Positions 18,750 to 28,322 of a stretch of 64,000 nucleotides of DNA are shown piece by piece. Within the stretch, counting starts at the first letter, position 1. Each line of letters starts with the position of its first letter. Below the pieces are notes generated by a model. That model searched no databases. It had not been told where the DNA came from and was given only the letters and a program-made list of their open reading frames with translations. Origin of the DNA: Flavobacteriales bacterium (GTDB lineage: Bacteria > Bacteroidota > Bacteroidia > NS11-12g > UBA9320); assembly GCA_020635395.1 (NCBI GenBank), contig JACJZV010000004.1:62001-126000 (forward strand). Direction: 5' to 3'. Both the position numbers and the translations under genes were made by a program.

Positions 18750-19300
18750 AAGTTTACACAAAAAAAGGAGACAAAGGCACAACATCTATTTTGGGGCAAA
18801 ACAATGTTGACAAAGATGACCTTCGGATAGAAGCCTACGGAACCGTGGACGAACTCAATACATTGATTGGACAATTAGGTTGCCTGACAAATATGGATGA
18901 ATTAAAAACTCAATTTTTTATCATCCAAAACAGCCTATTTACCGTTGGGTCGGAGTTGGCTTCAACGCCCGAAACCTTTTTAAAACTAAAACTCGATGCC
19001 ATTGATTCGGAAGAAATTAAACAATTGGAGCAATGGATTGACGAACAAACCATGCATTTGCCTGAACTGAAATCATTTATTTTGCCTGGAGGATGCGTAT
19101 CAAATAGTATTGCCCACCAAGCCAGAACCGTTTGCCGAAGGGCAGAAAGAAGATGCGTTAGCCTTAATAAAACAGAACCCCTGCGAGAAGAAGTGATACA
19201 ATATTTAAATCGTCTTTCTGACTATTTATTTACCGTTGCCCGATTTTTGAGCTATTCAGAAAAAGCAACCGAAATAGAATGGAGGCCAAAGAAGAAATAA
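18746..19300 (+). CDS. Cob(I)yrinic acid a,c-diamide adenosyltransferase, PduO type
   Basis: Transfers adenosine from ATP to cobalt(I) to make adenosylcobalamin. The N-terminus MKVYTKKGDKGTTSILGQ is the ATP-binding P-loop-like segment of PduO enzymes, EAYGTVDELNTLIGQLG follows, and the conserved RTVCRRAERRCVSL near residues 127-140 and YLNRLSDYLFTVARFL near 160 complete the active site at the trimer interface. It overlaps gatC by 4 bp (ATGA). The stop codon is only 3 bp from that of the convergent lipoprotein gene, and a 7-bp hairpin (19294-19310) spans both stops. Confidence 0.92.
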   Translation: MKVYTKKGDKGTTSILGQNNVDKDDLRIEAYGTVDELNTLIGQLGCLTNMDELKTQFFIIQNSLFTVGSELASTPETFLKLKLDAIDSEEIKQLEQWIDEQTMHLPELKSFILPGGCVSNSIAHQARTVCRRAERRCVSLNKTEPLREEVIQYLNRLSDYLFTVARFLSYSEKATEIEWRPKKK

Positions 19301-19303
19301 ACC

Positions 19304-20122
19304 TTATTTCATTCCTTGTCTTCGTTTCCATTCTTCATATCCCTCATTAAAACCACCAGTTGATGGTGTATTGCCAACGCTTGGCTGCATTTGTCTCGGT
19401 GCAGGAGCAGTTTTTGATTGATTCAAAGCCGCTTTTAGTTGTTCTTTAAGATATAAAGCTGCCTGAAAATCGGGTGCTACCGCCAATGATTTATTAATAA
19501 AATTCTGAGCTCCATTATAATTTTGTTTACTTGCTTCCCATTGTGCCTTTAAAAGCAGAGCGGCTGCACGAACATTCACATTTTGCACTCCGCCGTCTGC
19601 TGTTGGTCCCGCTATTGTTGCGGTAATAGATTGGTCACCTATTATTTGATCCAATTGACTCAAACCATCATTTGTTTTACCTAAATTTATATTGGCCTTT
19701 GCCATTTCATATAAGTATTTTGCATCTTTGGTTTCCTCATACAAACTCTTAAATGATTGATATGAACCACTTAAATCGTTGGTGTAGGTTTGCCCCATGG
19801 CATAAAGTTCTTTCAATTTATAGTTTTTAGGATTTTTGTCGAGAACCTTTTTGGCCAACTTCATGCCGGGCTCTAACATTTCATTCAGGATATAAATTCT
19901 TGCTAAAGAATCTGTATAATCCATATTGTTCGAATCTTCTGCCAACAGATAATTGAGTGCAACTATCGAGGTATAAATATCCCTATTTTTATGGGCAGTC
20001 TCATACACCAACTTATGATTATTTATTTGGTTTTCCCCTGTATTATTGGTAGAAACTCCCCCTTTTTGGTTGCAAGCAAAAAGTGATACAATTATCAGAC
20101 ATGCAAGAATGTATTGTTTCAT
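19304..20122 (-). CDS. TPR lipoprotein
   Basis: A 272-residue envelope lipoprotein: MKQYILACLIIVSLFAC places the lipidated Cys at residue 17. Several helical repeats follow (NLAKIYILNEMLEPGMKLAKKVLDK-like, YLYEMAKANINLGKTNDGLSQ, and FINKSLAVAPDFQAALYLKE near 225), fitting tetratricopeptide repeats, and the tail is Pro/Gln-rich and ends GYEEWKRRQGMK. TPR lipoproteins are protein-binding scaffolds; the partner is unknown. It is divergent from the 1609-residue T9SS gene. Confidence 0.78.
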   Translation of the reverse strand: MKQYILACLIIVSLFACNQKGGVSTNNTGENQINNHKLVYETAHKNRDIYTSIVALNYLLAEDSNNMDYTDSLARIYILNEMLEPGMKLAKKVLDKNPKNYKLKELYAMGQTYTNDLSGSYQSFKSLYEETKDAKYLYEMAKANINLGKTNDGLSQLDQIIGDQSITATIAGPTADGGVQNVNVRAAALLLKAQWEASKQNYNGAQNFINKSLAVAPDFQAALYLKEQLKAALNQSKTAPAPRQMQPSVGNTPSTGGFNEGYEEWKRRQGMK

Positions 20123-20241
20123 ATTTTAATTTTTTCGTGCAAAGCAACTAAATTTTTACAACCAACCGCAATAAAATTTTGTTGAAAGGGCGTAAAAATT
20201 CTATCGAAAAATTTAACTTTTTTATTTCCGAGTTTATTATA

Positions 20242-20249
20242 TACTTTTG
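20242..20249 (+). promoter_or_regulatory. Putative -7 box TACTTTTG for the PKD-type T9SS gene
   Basis: TACTTTTG fits TAnnTTTG and lies 28 bp before the ATG at 20278, followed by a run of CTA/TTA triplets in the leader. It is in the 155-bp spacer between divergent genes. Confidence 0.45.
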
Positions 20250-20277
20250 TGGCTGCTACTACTACTATTATTAAATA

Positions 20278-23200
20278 ATGATGAAAATAAGGATTTCTAT
20301 TTTCTGTCTATTAATGTTTTGTGTCGGTTTTGTTCCGGACGCATTTTCTCAGTGTTCAAGCCTCAAATTAGTTTCTGACAAGAGTATAATATGTGCTCCA
20401 GGCATTGTACATTATTCGATTATTGGTGCCCCTACCGGTTCGTCCTTTTTATGGGATTTTGGAAGCGGTTATAGTTCACACACCGACACGGTTCATCAGT
20501 TTTATTTGAGTCCGCAAATTGTGGATGTTTCAGTAAAAGTAACCTTTCCTGATGGTACTAAATGCAACATTTCGAAAAGCGGAATTGCTGAAATAAAAAG
20601 CAAACCAACGCCAAGCTACCAGATTTCTCGAACCATTTTGTGTGATGGACCCGACACCATAACGCTGCTCAATACAACTCCAAAAACCAAAGATATTAGC
20701 TGGGTTGTGGACGGCACTAATTATTTTAATAGCACCAACCAACTCATACATCGATTTAAAACCGAGGGCATAAAAAATCTAAACATGGTAGTAACCGATT
20801 CTTTTGGATGCCGAAATGTTCAGGAATTCACCAAAATAGCCATTGTATATCCCGATGTTGATGTAGATTTTGAGGCAAACAACACATCTGGTTGCATTAC
20901 CCAAAGTGTACAATTTACCCCAAAAATTAATAATAAAGGCGAAGAAATACAGGCCATAAATTGGAAATTTAACGGGGCTAATATTTCAAATTACAACAGC
21001 CTAAATCCCCCAAAACTTACTTACGCAAAATCCGGAAATTTTGATGTTTCTCTATCTGTTACCACGGATAAAGGCTGCGTTCATACAGTGATCAAAAAAA
21101 ATTATCTCCAATTTGGCGACTCCATTGAGGTAGAACTGCAACCCTTCGACACCTTATTGTGCCTTAAAAATGAGCTTCAACTAAAAATCAAAAATCAACT
21201 AAATGGAAAATACACTTGGATTTTGGGAGGCACGCCCGATACCTCGCAGCTATCAAATTCAGAACTTAAGTTAAAATACAATCAACCCGGAAATTTTGAT
21301 GTGCTTGTTTCAGTGGATTATAATGGATGTCATTCTCAATCATCAATCCAGACCATTCATGTGAAAGATGTAAAAGCTGATTTTAGCAGCTCTGACAATT
21401 ATCATTGCTACATTCCTCACACCACCACCCTAAAGAATCTATCCTACTCGAGCGATAGTTCTGCAATGACTTACCAATGGAAATACACCGATGCCGGAGG
21501 AAACGTTTTGGCAAAAAGCACGAATAAAAATGGTTCGTTTTATACGGCCAATTGGGGTAAATATGATGTGCAACTGATTGTAAAAGATGCCTATGGTTGC
21601 ACAGACACCATGAAAAAAGGAAGTTTTATTCGTGTGGATTCAATTCGACCATTGTTCAGTAGCTTAGAGCAAATAGCCTGCATTAATCAAACCGTAAAAA
21701 TAATCAGTACTACTCCACCCAGTTCTTATCTTTCGGCAGATACGTTTTATTGGATAATTTATGATTTGGATAAAAAAACGATTTATAACAGTGGAAAAGG
21801 TCGTGAAATATCACAATCTTTTAGCAAACCCGGATTTTATGATGTAAAGCTACAGGCTGGAAACACCATTGGCTGCAAAGACACGCTAAAAAAAGAGCAA
21901 TATATACAAATTGTGGAGCCTATAAAGGGCATTAGGCTTGTTGATACGGTGGTGTGTTTAGGTAGCGAAATAAAGTTGGAAGCCACTACAAAACCGATTT
22001 TTGCTCCATTTAAACACGAATGGATTTTAACCAACAAAACAAGTTCGAAAGTAGTTACGTTAAAAACCGACACAGTTAGACTTGGCAAAACGGTTTTGCC
22101 CGAACCGGGAGATTATTGGTTAAAATACCGTCACCAAATTAGCGATGGATGCCTTGATTCTATTGAACGGCCTAACTCTATTCATATCAATGCAATTACA
22201 GGAAACATTGTTTTAGACCATTCGGATGGTTGCCTGCCCATGAAGGTAAATCCCACGTTTAAAAAAGAAATTAACTATCACTATGGTCAAAATTCGGATG
22301 ATTTACAATTTGAGTGGTCTGTGCAGCCCGCCGCAGGAGTCAATATAGACAATATTCATACAAGCAATCCGAAAATAACCATTACCGAAAAAGGAATGTA
22401 CCGAGTTTATGTTCGAGTATTTAACTCCACAAATTGCACCTACAGTGCGTCGAGTGAAATGATTTACGCTGGTGTTTCTGCCAGTTTTTCCAGTAGTCAT
22501 GAAACCATTTGTGCCGGACAAGAGGCGACTCTACGCAATGAATCAAGTTTAAACCCCACGGCCTTTGAGTGGAGTGTTTTTTCGACCGGAACCTATAAGA
22601 TTGATGCTACCTCAAACCCCATTATATTTGAACCCAACAGTGATGCCCATTATTTGATAAGGCTGGTTGCCAATAAAAATAATGAATGTTATGATACCAC
22701 CGAAAAGTCAATAAACGCCATAAAGGTAACGAGCCATTTTGTTAGCACCGACACCAATTTGTTTTGTGCCCCAGCTTATGCCCAATTTAAGGCTTTGAGC
22801 CAAAATGCAGATACATTCTTTTGGAATTTTGGTGATGGCAACAAAATAGCAACCACCGACACTTTCGTTGCAAATATTTATTCCAGAAACAGCGGTTTTA
22901 AAAAAGGATTTAACGTAGAGCTTATTTCAAAGAACAAACTTGGATGTGCCGATACAACTACCAGAAAAAATGAAATTAAAGTATTTGGGCCAATTCCAGA
23001 ATTTGAAATCAGCAATTATGAGGGTTGCGAGCCACTAAATGTCAGTTTCATAAACAAAAGCGAAAGTGTTCAACGCTTTTATTTGAATTTTGATGATAAC
23101 TCGGAACTCGACTCCACCTATTTTAGCCAACACAGCTATCGCGTTTTGAACAACCAAATGCAGCAAAAGTATCTACCCAACTTATACGTTATAGACAGTT

Positions 23201-25107
23201 TAGGATGTGCTGCTGTTTATGAAAGTGCCGACACCATTCGGGTATTAAAAAGCCCTGTGGCAGTACTTTCAACAACCCAATCGGTAGGCTGCTCTCCTGT
23301 CAAAATTTTGGTAAGCAATTTGAGTCAAAACATTACTGAGCATTTTTGGCAAATGGATGATACTACCTTTTCTACCGCCTCGGTTATAGACACTGCCATT
23401 TCATCTTTTGGTTCTCATCAATTGGCGTTGATTGTAAAAAACAGTAATATGTGTGCAGACACCGCCAATTTTGACATTTTATCGCACGCTAATCCATCTG
23501 TATCAATCCATTACGATACGATTCCTTGTTTTGGATTTCCGGTTGATTTTTGGGCTACAAATAATTCATCTCAAACCATCCAAAAATATTATTGGCAAAT
23601 GGAAAACCGAACCGACAGCGTTTCAACAGCCAATTATTCGCGACTTTTTGCAAGCACCGGATTTCATTCTATTGAACTTTTTGCCATAGATTCAAACGGT
23701 TGCAGTGCCAAAGTGGATTCGAGCATAACCATAAAAGGAGTAAATGATATACCTCCCGGAAATATAAACTATGTTACCATTACTTCGGATAACCAAATAG
23801 AAATACATTGGTCGCCTGTTAACACAGATTTTTTGGCTAAAACCACCGTTGTGAACAATGCAAACGGCGATACGGTTTACAATGGTTCCATTAATTCGGC
23901 CAGCAAAACCACATACACCACCAATGACATTAAGAACAATTGTTTTGGTCTTTATCACAGTAATAAATGCAACGAAAATGGAAAAATTTCGGTCTCCCAT
24001 TGCCCCATCATATTGTCTGTTGCAAAAGGCGATTATTTCGAGTTAAATCTCTCATGGTCGGCCTATAGCGGGTGGAACAACTTGCAGAATTATACCATCT
24101 ATCGAGCCATAAATGGGGGCAACTTTGAGGTTCTGTCTATGGTAGATGCCTACACGCTGAGTTATACAGATTCGGGGCTTTGCAACAACCAATACTCCTA
24201 TTATGTGGAGGCAACCAACGGCAACTTTTGGAGCAAATCAAATAAAGAAACAGATCAGCCTTTGTATTTAAAAAACACAGCACCTTTAGATGTAAAAGTG
24301 GCCACAGTTAAAGACAATAGTTTTGTTTTAGTAACTTGGAATGCTGATACTTTTCCATACAACAGCCAATATTTTGTAACCAAATACGACACCACTGGCA
24401 CAATAATATTGGAAGAGCAGTTTACACCAACAACTGAATTTATCGACAATCGAGTTAGTGTCATTTCCGAGAACTTTTTGTATCGGGTTCAATCAGTGGA
24501 TAAGTGCCAAGAAAAAGGTGTGGCAGGAAATTTTGGTAAACCCATGATATTGACCGGAGAATACCGCAATAATGCCGCTCATTTAAACTGGACGGCCTAC
24601 GAACAATGGCAAGCTGGCGTAAATTACTACAACATCGAACTTTTGTTTGAAGATGGTTTTAAATCCGTTGGCACAGTTTCAGGAACTACACATTTTGTAG
24701 ATTCGGCAGTACACGAAGCAATAAGGGGAGAATATATTTACAGAGTTTCGGCAGTTTCATACATTGCCGAAGTACAAAGTTTGTCCAACAACGTTCATTT
24801 GCATGGCTCTTCTATTATTTGGATTCCGAATGTTTTTAGCCCCAACGAAGACATACACAACCCCATTTTTAAACCAACTTTACAATTTATGTATTTAGGA
24901 TATGACGGAAACTATCGAGATTATAGCATGAGAATATATAGTCGCTGGGGAGAGTTGATTTTTGAAACGAATGATGTTGATGAAGGCTGGGATGGAACAT
25001 ATATGGGCAAACCTTGCCAAGCCGGTTCTTATCTCTACCACATACAGGTTACAGGTTTAGATAGGTTCATTTACGATAAAAAAGGTCTTGTTAGGCTAAT
25101 GCGATAA
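20278..25107 (+). CDS. Giant PKD-domain protein with T9SS type B (CHU_C) sorting domain
   Basis: A 1609-residue secreted protein. A signal peptide (ISIFCLLMFCVGFVPDAFSQ) is followed by many PKD/Ig-like repeats of about 80-90 residues, recognised by recurrent 'W-x-F/W-G-D/G' and 'G-x-Y/F-x-V-x-L' patterns, e.g. SFLWDFGSGYSSHTDTVHQF, TFFWNFGDGNKIATTDTFVA, and the strand CADTTTRKNEIKVFG. Cysteines recur at repeat starts (SGCITQSVQFTPKI, EGCEPLNVSFINKS, VGCSPVKILVSNLS). Fn3-like modules come next, and the C-terminus is a gliding-motility-associated domain (WIPNVFSPNEDIHNPIFKP, IYSRWGELIFETNDVDEGWD). This predicts type IX export and surface display, probably as an adhesin. Two adjacent ATGs are both possible starts. 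Confidence 0.88.
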   Translation: MMKIRISIFCLLMFCVGFVPDAFSQCSSLKLVSDKSIICAPGIVHYSIIGAPTGSSFLWDFGSGYSSHTDTVHQFYLSPQIVDVSVKVTFPDGTKCNISKSGIAEIKSKPTPSYQISRTILCDGPDTITLLNTTPKTKDISWVVDGTNYFNSTNQLIHRFKTEGIKNLNMVVTDSFGCRNVQEFTKIAIVYPDVDVDFEANNTSGCITQSVQFTPKINNKGEEIQAINWKFNGANISNYNSLNPPKLTYAKSGNFDVSLSVTTDKGCVHTVIKKNYLQFGDSIEVELQPFDTLLCLKNELQLKIKNQLNGKYTWILGGTPDTSQLSNSELKLKYNQPGNFDVLVSVDYNGCHSQSSIQTIHVKDVKADFSSSDNYHCYIPHTTTLKNLSYSSDSSAMTYQWKYTDAGGNVLAKSTNKNGSFYTANWGKYDVQLIVKDAYGCTDTMKKGSFIRVDSIRPLFSSLEQIACINQTVKIISTTPPSSYLSADTFYWIIYDLDKKTIYNSGKGREISQSFSKPGFYDVKLQAGNTIGCKDTLKKEQYIQIVEPIKGIRLVDTVVCLGSEIKLEATTKPIFAPFKHEWILTNKTSSKVVTLKTDTVRLGKTVLPEPGDYWLKYRHQISDGCLDSIERPNSIHINAITGNIVLDHSDGCLPMKVNPTFKKEINYHYGQNSDDLQFEWSVQPAAGVNIDNIHTSNPKITITEKGMYRVYVRVFNSTNCTYSASSEMIYAGVSASFSSSHETICAGQEATLRNESSLNPTAFEWSVFSTGTYKIDATSNPIIFEPNSDAHYLIRLVANKNNECYDTTEKSINAIKVTSHFVSTDTNLFCAPAYAQFKALSQNADTFFWNFGDGNKIATTDTFVANIYSRNSGFKKGFNVELISKNKLGCADTTTRKNEIKVFGPIPEFEISNYEGCEPLNVSFINKSESVQRFYLNFDDNSELDSTYFSQHSYRVLNNQMQQKYLPNLYVIDSLGCAAVYESADTIRVLKSPVAVLSTTQSVGCSPVKILVSNLSQNITEHFWQMDDTTFSTASVIDTAISSFGSHQLALIVKNSNMCADTANFDILSHANPSVSIHYDTIPCFGFPVDFWATNNSSQTIQKYYWQMENRTDSVSTANYSRLFASTGFHSIELFAIDSNGCSAKVDSSITIKGVNDIPPGNINYVTITSDNQIEIHWSPVNTDFLAKTTVVNNANGDTVYNGSINSASKTTYTTNDIKNNCFGLYHSNKCNENGKISVSHCPIILSVAKGDYFELNLSWSAYSGWNNLQNYTIYRAINGGNFEVLSMVDAYTLSYTDSGLCNNQYSYYVEATNGNFWSKSNKETDQPLYLKNTAPLDVKVATVKDNSFVLVTWNADTFPYNSQYFVTKYDTTGTIILEEQFTPTTEFIDNRVSVISENFLYRVQSVDKCQEKGVAGNFGKPMILTGEYRNNAAHLNWTAYEQWQAGVNYYNIELLFEDGFKSVGTVSGTTHFVDSAVHEAIRGEYIYRVSAVSYIAEVQSLSNNVHLHGSSIIWIPNVFSPNEDIHNPIFKPTLQFMYLGYDGNYRDYSMRIYSRWGELIFETNDVDEGWDGTYMGKPCQAGSYLYHIQVTGLDRFIYDKKGLVRLMR

Positions 25108-25122
25108 CGTTCTTATTGCGAG

Positions 25123-25152
25123 AAAAAAGGGCTGCCAATGGCAGCCTTTTTT
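25123..25152 (+). terminator. Intrinsic terminator after the PKD-type T9SS gene
   Basis: Stem GGCTGCC (25130-25136) with loop AAT and GGCAGCC (25140-25146), followed by six T and preceded by six A. This is a strong hairpin plus T-run located between the 1609-residue gene and ffh. Confidence 0.85.
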
Positions 25153-25155
25153 CGT

Positions 25156-25163
25156 TAAGTTTG
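25156..25163 (+). promoter_or_regulatory. Putative -7 box TAAGTTTG for ffh
   Basis: TAAGTTTG fits TAnnTTTG, immediately after the terminator and 20 bp before the ffh ATG. A second match, TATCTTTG at 25172-25179, is too close to the ATG to serve as a promoter for the full gene. Confidence 0.4.
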
Positions 25164-25183
25164 CACCAAAATATCTTTGCGAC

Positions 25184-26512
25184 ATGTTCGAAAATTTATC
25201 GGTTAAATTAGAAAAAGCATTCAAAACCCTAAAAGGTCAGGGCAAAATATCTGAGATAAATGTTGCCGAAACGGTAAAAGAAATCAGAAGAGCTTTGATT
25301 GATGCAGACGTTCATTACAACATTGCTAAAGATTTCACAAATAGGGTAAAAGATAAAGCCATTGGACAAAATGTGCTGACCAGCGTATCGCCCGGCCAGC
25401 TTTTAACCAAAATTGTAAACGATGAATTGGTTGAACTTTTAGGTGGGCAAACTTCTGAGGCAAACCTCAACGGAAGTCCGGCTATAGTATTGATTGCAGG
25501 TTTGCAAGGTTCGGGTAAAACCACTTTTTCGGGCAAGTTTGCAAAATATGTAAAAAGCAAAGGCAAAAACCCTCTGTTGGTGGCCGGAGACGTTTATAGA
25601 CCCGCGGCTATTGACCAATTAAAAGTTCTTGGTGAGCAAATAGGTGTGCAGGTTTATACCGAAGAAGGAAACAAAAATCCGGTGGACATTGCTCAAAATG
25701 CCATAAAATTTGCCAAACTACATCAACACAACTTGGTTATCATCGACACCGCTGGTAGGTTGAGCGTTGATCAAGAAATGATGGACGAAATTAGCAATGT
25801 TAAAAAAGCAGTTTCGCCCAACGAAATACTGTTTGTGGTTGATTCCATGACAGGGCAAGATGCGGTAAACACCGCCAAAGCATTCAACGATGTACTTGAT
25901 TTTAGTGGTGTGGTTTTAACCAAACTTGACGGCGATACACGTGGTGGTGCGGCTTTATCCATAAAAAGTGTTGTAAACAAACCCATAAAATTTGTTAGCA
26001 ACGGAGAAAAAATGGATGCTTTATCTGTTTTTCACCCCGACAGGATGGCTACCCGAATTTTGGGTATGGGCGACATCGTTTCACTGGTAGAGCGGGCTCA
26101 AGACACCTACGACAAGGAAGAGGCCGAGCGACTGAACAAAAAAATCAGAAAAAACCAATTCAATTTTGACGACTTCTACGGACAGTTGCAGCAAATCAAA
26201 AAAATGGGAAATATTAAAGATTTGATGGGCATGATACCTGGTGTGGGCAAAGCCATAAAAGACATTGATATTTCGGACGATGCTTTCAAAAACGTGGAAG
26301 CCATCATTCAATCCATGACCAAAAAAGAAAGAGAATTTCCTGAAATTATCGATGGCTCAAGAAGAAAAAGAATTGCCTCTGGTAGCGGCAACTCTATAAC
26401 CGAGGTAAACAAATTGATGAAACAATTTGATGAAATGAAAAAAATGATGAGAAGTTTCAACAAAATGAAGCCAAACAGCCGATTTGGCCAAATGCCAAAA
26501 ATAGGCAAGTAA
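25184..26512 (+). CDS. ffh: Signal recognition particle GTPase Ffh
   Basis: Ffh binds signal peptides on ribosomes with 4.5S RNA and targets nascent membrane proteins to FtsY/SecYEG. The 442-residue protein has an N domain (MFENLSVKLEKAFKTLKGQG), a G domain with GLQGSGKTTFSGKFA near residues 106-120, DTAGRL near 190 and TKLDGDTRGGAAL near 246, and a Met-rich M domain (DLMGMIPGVGKAIKD, then LMKQFDEMKKMMRSF). The stop codon overlaps the pdxH start (TAATG), so the two are likely co-translated. Confidence 0.97.
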   Translation: MFENLSVKLEKAFKTLKGQGKISEINVAETVKEIRRALIDADVHYNIAKDFTNRVKDKAIGQNVLTSVSPGQLLTKIVNDELVELLGGQTSEANLNGSPAIVLIAGLQGSGKTTFSGKFAKYVKSKGKNPLLVAGDVYRPAAIDQLKVLGEQIGVQVYTEEGNKNPVDIAQNAIKFAKLHQHNLVIIDTAGRLSVDQEMMDEISNVKKAVSPNEILFVVDSMTGQDAVNTAKAFNDVLDFSGVVLTKLDGDTRGGAALSIKSVVNKPIKFVSNGEKMDALSVFHPDRMATRILGMGDIVSLVERAQDTYDKEEAERLNKKIRKNQFNFDDFYGQLQQIKKMGNIKDLMGMIPGVGKAIKDIDISDDAFKNVEAIIQSMTKKEREFPEIIDGSRRKRIASGSGNSITEVNKLMKQFDEMKKMMRSFNKMKPNSRFGQMPKIGK

Positions 26513-27141
26513 TGGATTTACGCAATCAACGAACCGATTACTCTAAAGGCATTTTATCTGAAGAGAATGCAGGAAATAACCCATTTGATTTGTTCAGAAA
26601 CTGGTTTGAAAATGCCAACCAAACCGAGGCGGAGGCCAATGCTATGGTTTTATCCACCATTTTCGAAAATCAGCCTCATTCAAGAATTGTTTTACTCAAA
26701 GAATTGATTGACGATACCTTTGTTTTTTACACAAACTATTTGAGTGATAAAGGAAAAGCCATAACTCAAAACAACAATGTTTCTTTGCTTTTTTTCTGGC
26801 AACAAAATCAGCAACAAGTGCGAATTGAAGGAATAGCAGAAAAGGTAAGCAGCAGTACTTCTGACGAATATTTTTACAGCAGGCCCATTGAAAGCCAAAT
26901 TGGAGCCATTGCCTCCATGCAAAGCTCGGTTTTAACCAACCGTGAGTGGCTTGAAAAAAAAGTAGAAGAATTATCCGAATATTATAAAACGCACAAAATC
27001 ATTCGCCCTGAGCATTGGGGTGGGTATGCCGTTTTTCCTTCAAAAATTGAATTTTGGCAAGGCCGCAGCAGCCGATTGCACGACAGAATTGTATTTGAAA
27101 AAATAAACAACGAGTGGTCGAAAAAAAGACTTAGTCCGTGA
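26512..27141 (+). CDS. pdxH: Pyridoxamine 5'-phosphate oxidase
   Basis: FMN-dependent oxidase that makes pyridoxal 5'-phosphate from the 5'-phosphates of pyridoxine or pyridoxamine. At 209 residues it is of normal length. Visible are the FMN-binding HSRIVLLKEL and FVFYTNYLSDKGKAI segments, SRPIESQIGAIASMQSS in the middle, and the C-terminal signature EFWQGRSSRLHDRIVF. Start at the ATG that overlaps the ffh stop. The next gene starts within its stop codon (GTGA). Confidence 0.95.
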   Translation: MDLRNQRTDYSKGILSEENAGNNPFDLFRNWFENANQTEAEANAMVLSTIFENQPHSRIVLLKELIDDTFVFYTNYLSDKGKAITQNNNVSLLFFWQQNQQQVRIEGIAEKVSSSTSDEYFYSRPIESQIGAIASMQSSVLTNREWLEKKVEELSEYYKTHKIIRPEHWGGYAVFPSKIEFWQGRSSRLHDRIVFEKINNEWSKKRLSP

Positions 27142-28274
27142 GTTTAAATCTTGCTGTTTGCATTCCGGCATACAACGAACCCAACATTACTGATTGCCTA
27201 AATAGTTTGGCTAAATGCCAAAAACCATCGAACAATTTGCTGATTGTTTTGGTGGTAAACAGTGGCGAAAACGAGTCAGACAACATTCTTTCTCAAAACA
27301 ACGAAACCATTTTAGAAGCGAAAAATTGGATACCGAATAAACCTGACTGGATTGACATTGAAACAATTAACCTCACCAGTGTGGATAGAAAAATTGCCGG
27401 TGTAGGCAATGCACGAAAGGTGGCCATGGATGCCGCTTCTAAAAAATTTACCGACAAAAAAAATACCGTTTTAATTTGTTTTGATGCCGACTGCACGTGC
27501 TCCGAAAACTATCTTACCGAAATTGAACGGACTTTTTCAAAACCCAAGATAGATGCCGCAAGCATTTACTTTGAACATGAAATAAATGCAACACTCCATG
27601 AAATAATAGATTACGAATTATTTCTGCGATACCATATTCAAAGTTTGAAACATATAAACTACCCGTATGCCATACACACCATTGGCAGCAGCATGGCCAT
27701 TCGAGCGAATACCTACCATGCTTTTGGAGGAATGAACCAACGCAAAGCCGGAGAAGATTTTTATTTTCTTCACAAAATTATTCCCTATCGAAATGTGGCG
27801 GAGATAACAAAATGTACCGTTTATGCCAGCAACCGCAGTTCCGACCGAGTGCCTTTTGGAACAGGCCATGCGGTGGAAAAACACAAACAATCCGTTTGCA
27901 AAACATACTACACCTACCATCCAAATCTTTATCTGTACGCGGGGCGGTTGGTTGAGCTATTTCGCGACATGAACAGTTCTAAAATTGATACGCTTCCGAA
28001 ACCATTGAAGAGCTTTCTCGATAATGAACAATTTGATTCAGTGTTATCAAACTTTAAGAAACAATGCAAAACTCCTGAGCAGTTGAAACAATTTTTAATG
28101 CGTTGGCTAAACGGTTTCAGAATGCTCAAACTCATTCATTATCTAAGAGATACCGAACAAATAAACGTCCCCATAAACGAAGCTGTTACTTTATTTTGGC
28201 AGCATAAATTTCATCAAAAGTTAAACTTGTCGAATTATGAATGGTTGTTGAAGTTCAGGAAATTGGAAAAATAA
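27138..28274 (+). CDS. Family 2-like glycosyltransferase
   Basis: A 378-residue protein with a GT-A fold start: LNLAVCIPAYNEPNITDCLN, a nucleotide-sugar pocket, GNARKVAMDAASKKFT, and the DxD-type metal motif in VLICFDADCTCSENYLTEIE near residues 113-132. Later, SMAIRANTYHAFGGMNQRKAGEDFYFLHKI is the acceptor-site region typical of family 2, with the catalytic acid in GED. No transmembrane helix is obvious. Donor and acceptor are unknown. The start is a GTG overlapping the pdxH stop by 4 bp. Confidence 0.82.
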   Translation: MSLNLAVCIPAYNEPNITDCLNSLAKCQKPSNNLLIVLVVNSGENESDNILSQNNETILEAKNWIPNKPDWIDIETINLTSVDRKIAGVGNARKVAMDAASKKFTDKKNTVLICFDADCTCSENYLTEIERTFSKPKIDAASIYFEHEINATLHEIIDYELFLRYHIQSLKHINYPYAIHTIGSSMAIRANTYHAFGGMNQRKAGEDFYFLHKIIPYRNVAEITKCTVYASNRSSDRVPFGTGHAVEKHKQSVCKTYYTYHPNLYLYAGRLVELFRDMNSSKIDTLPKPLKSFLDNEQFDSVLSNFKKQCKTPEQLKQFLMRWLNGFRMLKLIHYLRDTEQINVPINEAVTLFWQHKFHQKLNLSNYEWLLKFRKLEK

Positions 28275-28322
28275 ATATCGGCAAATTCGCATTTTAAACA
28301 AAAACGATATTAAATTTGAGGT

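Noticed and set aside
19294..19310. 7-bp hairpin GAAATAA/TTATTTC at the convergent stops
   Set aside because: Short, A-T-rich and spanning two stop codons; without a T-run it is too weak to list as a terminator.
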